Shown here: positions 1 to 8,848 of the stretch, in pieces
Layout of the letters: every line of letters starts with the position of its first letter
Numbering within the stretch: the stretch's first letter is position 1
Assembly: GCA_019359615.1 (NCBI GenBank)
Contig: JAHHHA010000019.1
Span: 55,963 to 119,962, forward strand
Direction of reading: 5' to 3'
Length of the DNA: 64,000 nucleotides
From: Cyanosarcina radialis HA8281-LM2
Lineage (GTDB): Bacteria > Cyanobacteriota > Cyanobacteriia > Cyanobacteriales > CCAP-1448
Position numbers and translations under genes: made by a program
Notes under the pieces: model-generated
The model's input: the letters and a program-made list of their open reading frames with translations, nothing else
The model's database searches: none
Told to the model about the DNA's origin: nothing

Positions 1-426
1 GCCCACCACCATAGCCAGTAAGTGCCAGATCGATAAGATTCTCAATATGGGCGATCCCAGGTAAGGCAACGCCCCTAGAAAGCTAAATAGGAGCGGCGCG
101 TAGCTCAGTCCCAGAACGGCGATTAGGGGTGGTAGGGAGAGATGTATTGATGTGGGAAACTGACAAATCAGCCAAGTGCTGAATACCAGAAACAAAAACT
201 CGAACAAAGATAACAGCGCCGTAGTCAGCAGACTGAAGACGAAGCGAATCGGTTTGACGCGATTGATGAATAAAACGATCCCTTGAGCGATCGCTAAAGA
301 CAGTTGCGCCAAGAATGCCACCGTCAGGGCCAGCCCTAACCCGCCTGACCCAGTTGTAATAGTTTGGAACGCCGCGCCGTTTAAGGCAAAGACCCAACCC
401 AGAATTTCCCAAACGCGATCGAGCAT
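1..426 (-). CDS. Integral membrane protein, N-terminal part only (runs off the window)
   Basis: An open frame reads leftward from an ATG at 426 to the window edge without a stop, about 142 codons. The start MLDRVWEILGWVFALNG is followed by several long hydrophobic stretches, roughly residues 28-50, 60-85, 95-115 and 118 onward, so it is a polytopic membrane protein. The overall look resembles small Yip1-like or uncharacterised cyanobacterial membrane proteins, but I do not recognise a family motif. The 109-residue frame antisense-shifted at 83-412 is a shadow of this one. The C-terminus is outside the window. Confidence 0.6.
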   Translation of the reverse strand, partial: MLDRVWEILGWVFALNGAAFQTITTGSGGLGLALTVAFLAQLSLAIAQGIVLFINRVKPIRFVFSLLTTALLSLFEFLFLVFSTWLICQFPTSIHLSLPPLIAVLGLSYAPLLFSFLGALPYLGSPILRILSIWHLLAMVVG

Positions 427-454
427 AGTAGAGGAAGTCCCGCTAGACGTGGTT

Positions 455-671
455 TGCCCTCATCCCCGGTGCCCCTTCTCCCCAGGGAGAAGGGGAGCCG
501 GAGTCAAGCCAGTTTCCAGTTCAGTCGCCAGCAATTCTCCATGACCAATTCAGGCGGTTAGAGTCTTTCGTCCCTCTCCCGACTCCCCCCTTACCAAGGG
601 GGGACACAGGGGGGGTAGGAGAGGGATTTAGGGTGAGGGCAAAATGTGTATACACCTTAGCCTACAAGGAG
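455..671. repeat. REP-like palindromic repeat (family R1) with a remnant of the MITE-like element
   Basis: This gap carries the cyanobacterial palindrome CCCTCA...CCCTTCTCC / GGAGAAGGGGAGCCGG that recurs at 1405, 8700, 30080, 40320, 43940, 54040 and 59965. At 644-669 it ends with TGTGTATACACCTTAGCC followed by TACAAGG. That matches the right terminus and target sequence of the full-length elements at 30.9 and 54.1 kb. The left terminus is missing, so this looks like a truncated or recombined copy. No gene is seen between 427 and 684. Confidence 0.6.
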
Positions 672-684
672 ACTCATCTTTAGG

Positions 685-1329
685 CTATCTAGCTTTGAAG
701 TTGGTGGTGCCATGGTCGATTCCAGAACCTCTAGCAGTACAGTCAGACTGACGAATGTTCCGATCGCTAACTCGAACATCGCAGGTACCAGAGGCATTAA
801 CAGTACGATAGCCCATTTCAGAAGAACGAAACTGACTAATCTGAAATTGAATATCCCCTTCAAAGTTGCTCCGCACGGTACCGATGTACTCTATGGATAT
901 GCGCCCATCATTGCCCACATTGCCTAAGTGGAGCGAAGCTCGCCTATTATTGCCGCTAATCACTAATTGTGCGTCGCCCCGTCCTTTGTAGCGGGAATTG
1001 TCGATCGTGCCGTTGCCTTTATAAATGCTATTGGGATTGTTGCCTCCAGAGGGAGGAGATGTATTACTTGATGACAAATGGCGAGATCTCACCCATCCTT
1101 CGCCGCCCCTGGCTCCGACGATGAATGCCCAGTTTCCTCGACGACGGATGACCTCAACGACATCGCCCTTACGCAGAACGTAAGTGACCGAGTAATTCCT
1201 TCCCGGACCGGTGCGGACATTCAGGTTGTTGCTAGTAACGGTGAATAATTGAGCCAGAACCGGAGCCGCCGCGATCGCCAAAGCAACAGTAGCTCCTAAG
1301 ACAGCCGAAGTAATATGTTTGATGTTCAT
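685..1329 (-). CDS. Secreted SH3-domain protein, paralog 1 of 3
   Basis: The 214-residue protein begins with a Sec signal peptide (hydrophobic core AVLGATVALAIAAAPVLAQ, cleavage likely after VLA). A bacterial SH3b domain follows at about residues 28-90, with the typical LNVRTGPG motif and a GWV strand. A Ser/Gly/Asn linker leads to a C-terminal domain of about 110 residues containing SNFEG, GYRTVNASGTC and a second cysteine. SH3b domains usually bind peptidoglycan or other envelope polymers, so a periplasmic wall-associated role is inferred. It is the last of three tandem copies in transcription order. The C-terminal domain is not one I can name. Confidence 0.85.
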   Translation of the reverse strand: MNIKHITSAVLGATVALAIAAAPVLAQLFTVTSNNLNVRTGPGRNYSVTYVLRKGDVVEVIRRRGNWAFIVGARGGEGWVRSRHLSSSNTSPPSGGNNPNSIYKGNGTIDNSRYKGRGDAQLVISGNNRRASLHLGNVGNDGRISIEYIGTVRSNFEGDIQFQISQFRSSEMGYRTVNASGTCDVRVSDRNIRQSDCTARGSGIDHGTTNFKAR

Positions 1330-1404
1330 GAGCGATGAGGTTAAGAATTAAACTCGGTGCATGAATCCTGTAGCCCTGATATCAAATCCAGTTCTTAAAA
1401 TCTT

Positions 1405-1545
1405 GATTCAGCCCTCACCCTGCCCTCCCCTGCGAGGAGAAGGGAGCCGAAGGCGTATGATGCTAAACCTGGCGAGTGCTAACCGGACTTAGTATGAAAC
1501 CGCAATTCATAATTGCGAATTGCGAATTGTGAATTGTTAGACTAT
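1405..1545. repeat. R1 palindrome and AATTGCG short tandem repeat between SH3 paralogs
   Basis: Positions 1405-1456 hold an R1 unit (GCCCTCACCCTGCCCTCC then GGAGAAGGGAGCCGAAGG). Positions 1500-1545 hold iterations of the heptamer AATTGCG, the same STRR family seen at 7800, 21940 and 57868. These lie in the spacer between paralogs 1 and 2. Confidence 0.7.
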
Positions 1546-2177
1546 CTAGCCGTGAAGTTGCTAGTGCCATGATCGATTCCAGAACCCCTGACCGTACAGT
1601 AAGACCGACGAATGTTCCCAGCACTAGCTTGAATATCGCAGGTACCAGAGGCATTAACAGTGCGATAGCCCATTTCAGAGGAACGAAACTGACTAATCTG
1701 AAGTTGAATAGTCCCTTCAAAGTTGCTCCGCACGGTACCGATGTACTCTATGGACACGCGCCCACCACTGCTCAGGTGGAGCGAAGCTTCCTTGTCGCGT
1801 TTATTAATCACCAATATTGCCTCGCCCCGCCCTTTGTATCGGGAATTGTCAATTGTGCCGTTGCCTTTAAAAATGTCATTGGTATTGTTGCCTCCAGAGG
1901 GAGGAGATGTATTACTTGATGTCAAAAAGCGAGATCTCACCCATCCTTCGCCGCCCCTAGCTCCGACGATGAATGCCCATTCCCCTTGACGACGGATGAC
2001 CTCAACGACATCGCCTTTACGCAGAACGTAAGTGACTGAGAAACTCCTTCCTGGACCTTCGCGGACATTCAGGTTGTTGCTAGTAACGGTGAATAATTGA
2101 GCCAGAACCGGAGCCGCCACGATCGCCAAAGCAGCAGTAGCTCCTAAGACAGCCGAAGTGATGTGTTTGATGTTCAT
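1542..2177 (-). CDS. Secreted SH3-domain protein, paralog 2 of 3
   Basis: This 211-residue protein is nearly identical in its first 75 residues to paralog 1, including signal peptide (ending APVLAQ) and SH3b motif LNVREGPGRSFSVTYVL. The linker and the C-terminal domain are also shared (SNFEGTIQLQISQFRSSEMG). Differences concentrate in the middle of the C-terminal domain, where it has NKRDKEASLHL. The sequence identity, gene order and spacing indicate recent tandem duplication with paralog 1. The role is inferred to be the same, envelope-associated binding. Confidence 0.85.
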   Translation of the reverse strand: MNIKHITSAVLGATAALAIVAAPVLAQLFTVTSNNLNVREGPGRSFSVTYVLRKGDVVEVIRRQGEWAFIVGARGGEGWVRSRFLTSSNTSPPSGGNNTNDIFKGNGTIDNSRYKGRGEAILVINKRDKEASLHLSSGGRVSIEYIGTVRSNFEGTIQLQISQFRSSEMGYRTVNASGTCDIQASAGNIRRSYCTVRGSGIDHGTSNFTAR

Positions 2178-2248
2178 GTATCGATGGGGGTCAAATAAAT
2201 TTGTCAGATCGTAAATGCTTTGGAAAAAAGTCGATCGCTACCTTGGAT

Positions 2249-2884
2249 TCATTTAGCCGTGAAGTTGCTAGTGCCATGATCGATTCCAGTCCCCCTGGCG
2301 GTGCAGTAAACCCGACGAATGCTGCCACCGCTAACATTGATATTACAAGTGCCGGAAGCGTTGACTGTCCGATAGCCCATCTCAGAAGATTGAAACTGCC
2401 TGACATCGAGTTCGACCGTGCCCTCAAAGTTGCTGCGCACGACTCCGATGTATTCTATAGACACGCGATCGTCCCGACTGAGATTGATTGCAGCCCCTTT
2501 CTCGCGAGTAGTAATCACCAATTGGGCATCGCCAGGGCCTTTGTAGCGAGAATTGCTAATTGTGCCAGCAGCTTCATAAACTTGGCTGGTACTGCTACCA
2601 CCACTGGGAGGAGATGTATTGCCCGAGGACAAATAGCGAGCCATCACCCATCCTTCGCCGCCCTTGGCTCCGACGATGAATGCCCAATCCCCTTGACGGC
2701 GGATGACCTCAACGACATCGCCCTTACGCAGAACGTAGGTGACATCGTTGAGGATTCCCGGCCCCTTGCGGACATTAAGGCTATTGGTAGTGACAGTCAA
2801 TACTTCGGCTAGAACGGAAGTGGCTGCGATCGCCAAAGCCGTACCAACTCCTAAAACAGCAGAAGCAATGTGTTTGATGTTCAT
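2249..2884 (-). CDS. Secreted SH3-domain protein, paralog 3 of 3
   Basis: This 211-residue protein has the same plan: signal peptide ending TSVLAE, SH3b domain with LNVRKGPG, Ser/Gly linker, and a C-terminal domain with SNFEGTVELDVRQF and the paired cysteines in SGTCNI and YCTARG. It is the most divergent copy and the first in transcription order, so it may be the ancestral one. The 71-bp spacer to paralog 2 lacks the repeats found between copies 1 and 2. A shared promoter upstream of 2884 is possible. Confidence 0.85.
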   Translation of the reverse strand: MNIKHIASAVLGVGTALAIAATSVLAEVLTVTTNSLNVRKGPGILNDVTYVLRKGDVVEVIRRQGDWAFIVGAKGGEGWVMARYLSSGNTSPPSGGSSTSQVYEAAGTISNSRYKGPGDAQLVITTREKGAAINLSRDDRVSIEYIGVVRSNFEGTVELDVRQFQSSEMGYRTVNASGTCNINVSGGSIRRVYCTARGTGIDHGTSNFTAK

Positions 2885-3077
2885 TACCGATGGGGGTTAG
2901 ATTAATTGGTAAGATAGTAAATACTTTTGAAAAAATTTACTGGGTATAGTATATTCTTGTTCTTATAAACTGCTACCCTACTTTTACAGAGATTTAATTA
3001 TTTAGATTGGCAGCAATTTTGCCAACAGTTAATAGCTGTCGATCGATACTCATAAGTGACATCCATTTAGTTAACTT

Positions 3078-3692
3078 ATGGAAAGAGAGTCTTTTATTCT
3101 CACTATTTTCTTCTTGACCCTAGGCCCTTTTAAAATTATTTCGGGCTTTGCCAAATTAACTCAGTCGTTCGATCTGAAATTCAAGCGGGAAATTGCTATT
3201 AAGGGGATCTCGATCGCCAGTGCAATTTGCTTGTTTGTGGCGCTGCTGGGACAAGGTATGCTATCAAATTATCGGATTTCTCCAGAAGGGTTGCGGATTG
3301 CTGCTGGTTTGGTTTTGCTGATTTCTGCCTTAGATTCGGTCTTTCCCAAAGTTCAACCTTCTACGCCAACTAAATCTCAGCCTACGGCTCTGCAACTAGC
3401 TCTCTCGCCTGTAGCCACGCCGATGATAGTCCCACCAGTGGGAATCGCGGCTATTCTAATTTTTACGATCTTGGTTCCTAAATACCCAGGCTTGGAGTTT
3501 GCCATTGCTAAGGGGTTGCTGATGATGTTGGCGCTGGATTTTTTAGTGATGTTTTTTATCGACGCGATCGTCAAGATAGCGGGTCTGATGCTCGTGCTTC
3601 AGATCCTCGGTTCCGTCCTGGGATTTTTTCAGGTGGCCCTAGCGATCGAAACCTTCCTGACTGCATTTAGAAGCTTAGGAGTATTTAAGTGA
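3078..3692 (+). CDS. MarC family integral membrane protein
   Basis: A 204-residue membrane protein with about six hydrophobic segments. It has the MarC/UPF0056 features: an N-terminal PFKIISGFAKLT segment, a central hydrophilic loop (FPKVQPSTPTKSQPTALQ) and the following ALSPVATPMIVPPVGIAAI segment. The family was once linked to antibiotic resistance but its substrate is not established. The stop overlaps the GTG start of the DUF2252 gene by 3 bases, so the two are likely translationally coupled. Confidence 0.8.
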   Translation: MERESFILTIFFLTLGPFKIISGFAKLTQSFDLKFKREIAIKGISIASAICLFVALLGQGMLSNYRISPEGLRIAAGLVLLISALDSVFPKVQPSTPTKSQPTALQLALSPVATPMIVPPVGIAAILIFTILVPKYPGLEFAIAKGLLMMLALDFLVMFFIDAIVKIAGLMLVLQILGSVLGFFQVALAIETFLTAFRSLGVFK

Positions 3693-5071
3693 ACGCTTTA
3701 GATCGTTTCCTAGCCGAGCGTCCGACCGTCGGCGATCGCTTAGCTGCTGGTAAAGCCTTACGCCAAAAGGTTTTGCGTCGCGACTATGCCTGCTTCCAAC
3801 CCCCAGACAATCGCGAAGACCCGATCGCGATTCTAGAGGCTCAAGCCCAAACGCGCCTGCCGCAACTCGTCCCGGTGCGCTATGCCCGGATGTTGACCTC
3901 TCCTTTTGCCTTTCTCAGAGGGGCGGCGGCCATCATGATTCGCGATCTCGCCCCCATGCCCACCACAGGCTCGCAGGTGCAAGCTTGTGGCGATATGCAC
4001 CTAGCTAACTTTGGGGTGTTTGCTTCGGCCGAACGCAACCTGATATTTGGAATTAATGACTTCGATGAAACCTATCCAGCACCTTGGGAGTGGGATTTGC
4101 AGCGATTGGCGGCCAGTGCCGTAGTTGCAGGGCGTTTTCTGGGAGGCGATCGCGCCCTCTGTGAAGCCGCTGCCCGATCGGCTGTGCGCTCTTACCGCCA
4201 ATACCTGCGTCAATACGCCCAGATGGGGTATTTAGAACTGTGGTACGCCAGGATCGCCGATACCGACTTACTGAAGGTGTTGCCTGCCGAGTGGCAAAAA
4301 CGAGCCAAGATTATTTTAGATAAGGCTCGCCAGCGCACCCACCTGCAAGTGCTGGATAAAATGACAGATTTAATAGACGATCGCCAACTCATCGTCGAAG
4401 ACCGTCCCCTCATCGTGCGGGAACAGATGACCAGTACCGGGCGACCCATAGCTGAGGCACTGGAGTTGTTTCTGCAAGATTATCTGCCCTCGATGAATGC
4501 CGAGCGCCGTTTCCTGCTCTCGCGCTATCGCATCTTGGATGTGGCTCGTAAGGTCGTGGGCGTGGGCAGCGTGGGAACCCGCTGCTGGGTAATTTATTTG
4601 CAAGGCCGAGATGTCGGCGATCCGCTGTTCCTGCAAGTCAAGGAGGCCCAGCCCTCCGTACTCGAACCGTATGCCGCTCCCTTGGCGATCGATAACCAGG
4701 GGCAGCGAGTTGTCACCGGACAGCGGTTAATTCAGGGTGCGCCGGATATTTTCCTGGGGTGGGGAGAACAGGATGGCATTCATTACTACGTGCGCCAGTT
4801 GCGAGATATGAAAGGCGGGATTGAGTTCGATCCGACTAAGTTTCGCTTAGGGGGACTGCCGGAATACTGCGGTCTGTGCGGTTGGGCGCTTGCCTTAGCT
4901 CACGCCAAATCTGGCGATGCGGCGATGTTGGCAGGCTATGTTGGCAAGAGCGAGGAGTTAGACGAAGCCCTGGCCAAATTTGCCCGTGCCTACGCCGATC
5001 GCACCGAACGAGATTACGACCTGCTGGTGGCTGCTGCCCGTCAGGGACGAATTCAGGTGGCCAGCCAATAA
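3689..5071 (+). CDS. DUF2252 family protein (kinase-like fold)
   Basis: A 460-residue soluble protein matching DUF2252. The N-terminal part has FAFLRGAAAIMIRDL, then CGDMHLANFGVF and FGINDFDETYPAPWEWDLQRLAAS. The last two resemble the catalytic and metal-binding loops (HxxN and D) of aminoglycoside-phosphotransferase-like kinases, which the family is thought to resemble. The substrate is unknown. The start is GTG, inside the end of the MarC gene (GTGA overlap). The pairing with MarC suggests one transcription unit. Confidence 0.85.
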   Translation: MNALDRFLAERPTVGDRLAAGKALRQKVLRRDYACFQPPDNREDPIAILEAQAQTRLPQLVPVRYARMLTSPFAFLRGAAAIMIRDLAPMPTTGSQVQACGDMHLANFGVFASAERNLIFGINDFDETYPAPWEWDLQRLAASAVVAGRFLGGDRALCEAAARSAVRSYRQYLRQYAQMGYLELWYARIADTDLLKVLPAEWQKRAKIILDKARQRTHLQVLDKMTDLIDDRQLIVEDRPLIVREQMTSTGRPIAEALELFLQDYLPSMNAERRFLLSRYRILDVARKVVGVGSVGTRCWVIYLQGRDVGDPLFLQVKEAQPSVLEPYAAPLAIDNQGQRVVTGQRLIQGAPDIFLGWGEQDGIHYYVRQLRDMKGGIEFDPTKFRLGGLPEYCGLCGWALALAHAKSGDAAMLAGYVGKSEELDEALAKFARAYADRTERDYDLLVAAARQGRIQVASQ

Positions 5072-5115
5072 AGCATCGGGCCCCTACAGTCAATTTATCT
5101 GTAAATAGCAAGGCA

Positions 5116-6507
5116 TTAAGCGCGAAGATTCTTATAAATCTTGCCATCCTTCATAATCACGAGCAAGTTCTTGTCTGGATTTTCGATGAGCTTAATGTTT
5201 TGCAAGGGATCGCCGTTGACTAGCAATAGGTCGGCAAGTGCGCCTTCTTCAACTACACCCAACTTACCCGGATACGGATTGCGGGGACCAGATAAGGCCA
5301 GCAGTTCGGCGTTGGTACTCGTGGCTATCTTTAGTACCTGGGCAGGAGTGTACCAGCGTACCAATTTTGCTAGCAGTTTCCCCTGGATCTTTAGCCGTTC
5401 TGCGTCTCTTAGCTGATCGGTGCCCCAGGCAGTCTTGAGGTTGTATTTCTTCGCCAAAGCAAAGGCTGTATCTGTTCCCCTAGACACTTGCAGTTGTTTG
5501 GCGCGATTTGGCGATCCCTCCGGTAACGGATTTGTATCTTCGTCATCTAAGAACGGCTGCAAGCTTAGCCAGATGCCTTTTTCCGCCATCAGCTTGGCCG
5601 TCGGCTCGTCCATTAGCTGACCGTGTTCGATACACTTAACCCCTGCCCGAATGGAGGACTGAATGGCGGTCGGGGTGTAGGCATGGACGGTGACGTAGGT
5701 GTTCCAATTGGCGGCAGCTTCCACGGCAGCGCGTAACTCAGACTCGGTGTACTGGCTGGCATCTAAGGGGTCGAAGTCTGATGATACCCCGCCACCTGCC
5801 ATTACCTTAATCTGGCTGGCACCCTGCATTAGTTGCTCGCGGGTGCGACGCAAGACTTCATCCACCCCATCGGCGATCGCCCCGACTCCATACACTTCCC
5901 CCCGACTGAGGGGGCTAGTAGGGCTTCTAGGAAGCTCTTTGAGCGAGCGAAAGTCACCATGTCCGCTGGTTTGCGAGATCATTGCCCCCGACGGCCAGAT
6001 GCGCGGCCCAGCAACTGTTCCCTTGTCGATCGCTTTTTTCAGGTCGAAGACAGGTCCTCCCACATCGCGGACGCTGGTGAACCCACGCATTAGCATTCCT
6101 GTCGCTGTGGTTTGCGCTGTTTTATTGACGGTTTCAGCAGTCGTGTTGGGAGAGAGGAGGATTTCATTTGAGAGGGCTGCCAGAGAGATATGAACGTGGT
6201 TGTCGATTAACCCTGGCATTAGCACGCGACCATTGCCTTTGATGCGAGTTAAGCTAGCGCCCGATGGTGCAGGAATAGAGGCTGTAGAAATCTTTTGGAT
6301 TTTGTTGTTGACCACTAACACGTTGGACGGGGCAGAAAGTCGTTCGGCAGTGCCATCAAAAATTCGCACGTTCTCAAACACGGTACTGGTAGGTTGTGGT
6401 GTTTGAGCGGCTGTAGCGAGTTGGCTCTGGGGGTGGTTGAATTGAGTCGCGAAGCCAATAATCGCCAGCAGCAAAGCCACTACGATCGAGATAAAACGCC
6501 ATCGCAT
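5116..6507 (-). CDS. Secreted amidohydrolase family protein (imidazolonepropionase/prolidase-like)
   Basis: A 463-residue metal-dependent hydrolase with an N-terminal membrane segment or signal peptide (residues 4-22). It has the amidohydrolase landmarks in order: PGLIDNHVH (His104, His106), a bridging-lysine strand QIKVMAGGGVSS near residue 235, VTVHAYT and CIEHGQ for the other metal histidines, and AWGTDQ for the catalytic aspartate. Members act on cyclic amides or Xaa-Pro dipeptides; the substrate here is unknown. It converges on the DUF2252 gene and is divergent from the MBL-fold gene. Confidence 0.85.
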   Translation of the reverse strand: MRWRFISIVVALLLAIIGFATQFNHPQSQLATAAQTPQPTSTVFENVRIFDGTAERLSAPSNVLVVNNKIQKISTASIPAPSGASLTRIKGNGRVLMPGLIDNHVHISLAALSNEILLSPNTTAETVNKTAQTTATGMLMRGFTSVRDVGGPVFDLKKAIDKGTVAGPRIWPSGAMISQTSGHGDFRSLKELPRSPTSPLSRGEVYGVGAIADGVDEVLRRTREQLMQGASQIKVMAGGGVSSDFDPLDASQYTESELRAAVEAAANWNTYVTVHAYTPTAIQSSIRAGVKCIEHGQLMDEPTAKLMAEKGIWLSLQPFLDDEDTNPLPEGSPNRAKQLQVSRGTDTAFALAKKYNLKTAWGTDQLRDAERLKIQGKLLAKLVRWYTPAQVLKIATSTNAELLALSGPRNPYPGKLGVVEEGALADLLLVNGDPLQNIKLIENPDKNLLVIMKDGKIYKNLRA

Positions 6508-6759
6508 AGGTCGAGCTTATCCATGAAATTAGTGTAATTGCTATGAATATAGATGAATTTAAAGGTGTTTATTTGAGATTTTTTAAACTGGTTAAAATCG
6601 ATATCAATCTTAGTCAAAATAATTTAGGGTTATCGATCGAGCTTGGCTAAGTAGAAAGATTGAGAAAGTCGATTGCCTGCCAAGACTCCCGACCAAATTC
6701 TGGTACGCTAAATGTTTTGTCCTAAAGAGAGCGTCAATCGATCGAGAGGAGTTGTAACC

Positions 6760-7737
6760 ATGTCTGTTTCCCGTCGCACCTTTCTGACAGCAGCGATCGC
6801 CTCTACCTTCGCCCTCCCCGCTACTGGTCGTTTGCTGGCACAAACCCCTCAACCCAAGATGCCCCGCAATGCTGGCATCTATCGATTTAAGTTAGGCAGT
6901 TTCAACCTGATTTCGATTAGCGATGGACAGTTTAGTTTGCCAGCGGCGATCTTTGCTGGCAACGCTACCCCAGAAGAGTTGAATCGGGTTTTAAAGCAGG
7001 GCTTTCAAAGCGAAACCCTGACGGCAGATTGTAACGTGCTACTGGTGGATACCGGAAAGGATAAAGTCTTAATCGATACTGGTAGCGGCTCGCTCAATGG
7101 GAACACTGTGGGCAAGCTGTTAGAAAACTTGCAGCAGACAGAGATTAAACCGAGCGAGATTACAGCGATAATTTTGACTCATGCCCACGGAGATCATATT
7201 GGTGGATTGAAGGGGACAAACGGCTTGACGTTTCCCAATGCCCGCTATTTCATCAGCAAACGAGAGTGGAGTTTTTGGACGGGGCGATCGATAAAGTTAC
7301 CCAAGTTTAAAGGCCCCGAAGAGATGAAGCAGCAGGCGATCGATATTGCTCGAACTCAGTTAAGTTTAATTCGCGATCGCGTCACCGAATTTGAGGTCGA
7401 TAAAGAGTTCCTGCCCGGTTTCACTGCCATTCGGGCTTACGGGCATACGCCCGGCCATGTGGCGATCCGCATTGCCTCTGGAGATGCGGTGATGATTCAT
7501 ACAGCGGATACCGTTCACATCAATACGATCAATCTTTGGAATCCAAGCTGGAAGCCGATTTTTGATGCCGATCCAGAGATGGCTGCCGCCACCCGTCAAA
7601 CCATACTGGCCAAAATTGCCAGCGATCGCACCTTAATGTTTGCCTATCATTTTCCTTATCCTGGTATCGGTAATTTGCGCGATCGCGAGGGAGGTGGATT
7701 TGATTGGCAGCCCGTCAATTGGCAATTTGAGAGTTGA
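6760..7737 (+). CDS. Tat-exported metallo-beta-lactamase-fold hydrolase
   Basis: About 325 residues. The start is set at the ATG at 6760 because AGGAG lies just upstream (6747-6751) and because the protein then begins MSVSRRTFLTAAIA, a twin-arginine signal. A start at 6712 would bury that signal. The metal site is complete: THAHGDHIGG (HxHxDH), GHTPGHV, and HTADTVH. The C-terminal FAYHFPYPGIG supplies the last histidine. The substrate is unknown; lactonases and sulfatase-like enzymes are in the same superfamily. Periplasmic location is inferred from the Tat signal. Confidence 0.87.
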   Translation: MSVSRRTFLTAAIASTFALPATGRLLAQTPQPKMPRNAGIYRFKLGSFNLISISDGQFSLPAAIFAGNATPEELNRVLKQGFQSETLTADCNVLLVDTGKDKVLIDTGSGSLNGNTVGKLLENLQQTEIKPSEITAIILTHAHGDHIGGLKGTNGLTFPNARYFISKREWSFWTGRSIKLPKFKGPEEMKQQAIDIARTQLSLIRDRVTEFEVDKEFLPGFTAIRAYGHTPGHVAIRIASGDAVMIHTADTVHINTINLWNPSWKPIFDADPEMAAATRQTILAKIASDRTLMFAYHFPYPGIGNLRDREGGGFDWQPVNWQFES

Positions 7738-7797
7738 ACCCGCTTGCTGGAGTCAAGCCAATTCGGAATTGCCATCAGCTGTTCGCTCGCAGCATAT

Positions 7798-7835
7798 TTT
7801 AATTGCGAATTGCCAATTGCGAATTGTTAATTGCT
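7798..7835. repeat. AATTGCG/AATTGCC short tandem repeat
   Basis: Five to six imperfect heptamers (AATTGCG, AATTGCC, AATTGTT) fill the spacer between the convergent MBL-fold and metallophosphoesterase genes. It belongs to the same STRR family as 1500-1545. Confidence 0.7.
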
Positions 7836-8684
7836 TTAGTCGATAAACCACTCAAAATAGCTAATTTCTGGCACTGCTCCCATTCTCGCGGGCAAAACTG
7901 AAACTCCCAGCCCGCGAGATACATATAAGGGCACGTCACCGTCTCGATACCAACCGCTGACATAACGCCCGCTGCCAGGAGGACGTAAGGGCGCGAAGCC
8001 AAAAAATGCTAATTGTCCGCCGTGAGTATGTCCTGATAGCATCAATTGGGGCTTGTATTTGGCTAGTAGCTGTCGTTCTTCAGTTGAGAATGCATCTCGA
8101 TATGCTGGTGAGTGGGCGAGTAATAAATGATTGGCATGGGGAGTAATGCCCGCTAGCGATTTAATTAAATCGGGTTGACTGACTAGATCGTCAATCCCCG
8201 TAATTAATAGAGAGCGATCGCCCTGACGGTGTAAAACGCTTTCATTAATTAATAAGCGACAATTGTAGGTAGCATAAATTCGATTGAGACGCTGGAGATC
8301 GATACCCGCCCAATATTCCCAGTTACCGACGATCGCATACTTTGGTGTTTGTCGATCGAGTGCTGCCAAAAACTTCTCGAATCCATCAATTTGTTCGACT
8401 TTATCGATCGAATCTCCGGTAAATAATACAACATCTGGCTTGAGTCGATCGACTTGCTCTGCGATTTCTCTAGCACGGTTATTAAATTGCTTGAGATGAA
8501 GGTCGCTGACTTGCACGAGCTTCAAACTCTCTCGTTCTGGTGAAACTTGTTTGGGCAATTGGTGGTAGGTGACGACAAAACGATTAGGCTCGATAACCAA
8601 AGCATTTAAAATTAATAATCCCAAAGCTACAAAAATTGCCAACCCAGCGAATAAGCACTTTTTTCTTTTCTTTGTTTTTGACAT
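7836..8684 (-). CDS. Membrane-anchored metallophosphoesterase (YkuE/YaeI-like)
   Basis: About 282 residues, started at the ATG at 8684 (MSKTKKRKK). The upstream in-frame codons to 8744 derive from the neighbouring R1 repeat. A single N-terminal membrane helix (FAGLAIFVALGLLILNALV) follows the positive start. All calcineurin-like motifs are present: VSDLHLKQF, FTGDSID, VGNWEYW, LLLAHSP and SGHTHGGQ. YkuE-like enzymes of this group are lipid or cell-wall phosphohydrolases; the substrate here is not shown. Confidence 0.85.
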   Translation of the reverse strand: MSKTKKRKKCLFAGLAIFVALGLLILNALVIEPNRFVVTYHQLPKQVSPERESLKLVQVSDLHLKQFNNRAREIAEQVDRLKPDVVLFTGDSIDKVEQIDGFEKFLAALDRQTPKYAIVGNWEYWAGIDLQRLNRIYATYNCRLLINESVLHRQGDRSLLITGIDDLVSQPDLIKSLAGITPHANHLLLAHSPAYRDAFSTEERQLLAKYKPQLMLSGHTHGGQLAFFGFAPLRPPGSGRYVSGWYRDGDVPLYVSRGLGVSVLPARMGAVPEISYFEWFID

Positions 8685-8689
8685 GACAT

Positions 8690-8767
8690 TAAATCCCGTT
8701 CTCATACCATCCATTGCTGCCCTCACCCCCAACCCCTCTCCCAAGGGAGAGTGGAGCCAGAGTTAGA
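8690..8767. repeat. R1 palindromic repeat upstream of the metallophosphoesterase
   Basis: The unit reads AAATCCCGTTCTC, then CCCTCACCCCCAACCCC, then a hairpin CTCTCCCAAGGGAGAG. It lies directly upstream of the ATG at 8684 and, read in frame, would give a false N-terminal extension (MGEGLGVRA). Confidence 0.75.
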
Positions 8768-8848
8768 TTTTCCCTGACGGTTGAAACCGCGTCTACACAA
8801 ACTTTCGTCCGCCTACAGGGACTCAAGAATAATTTAAATTTATATTGC

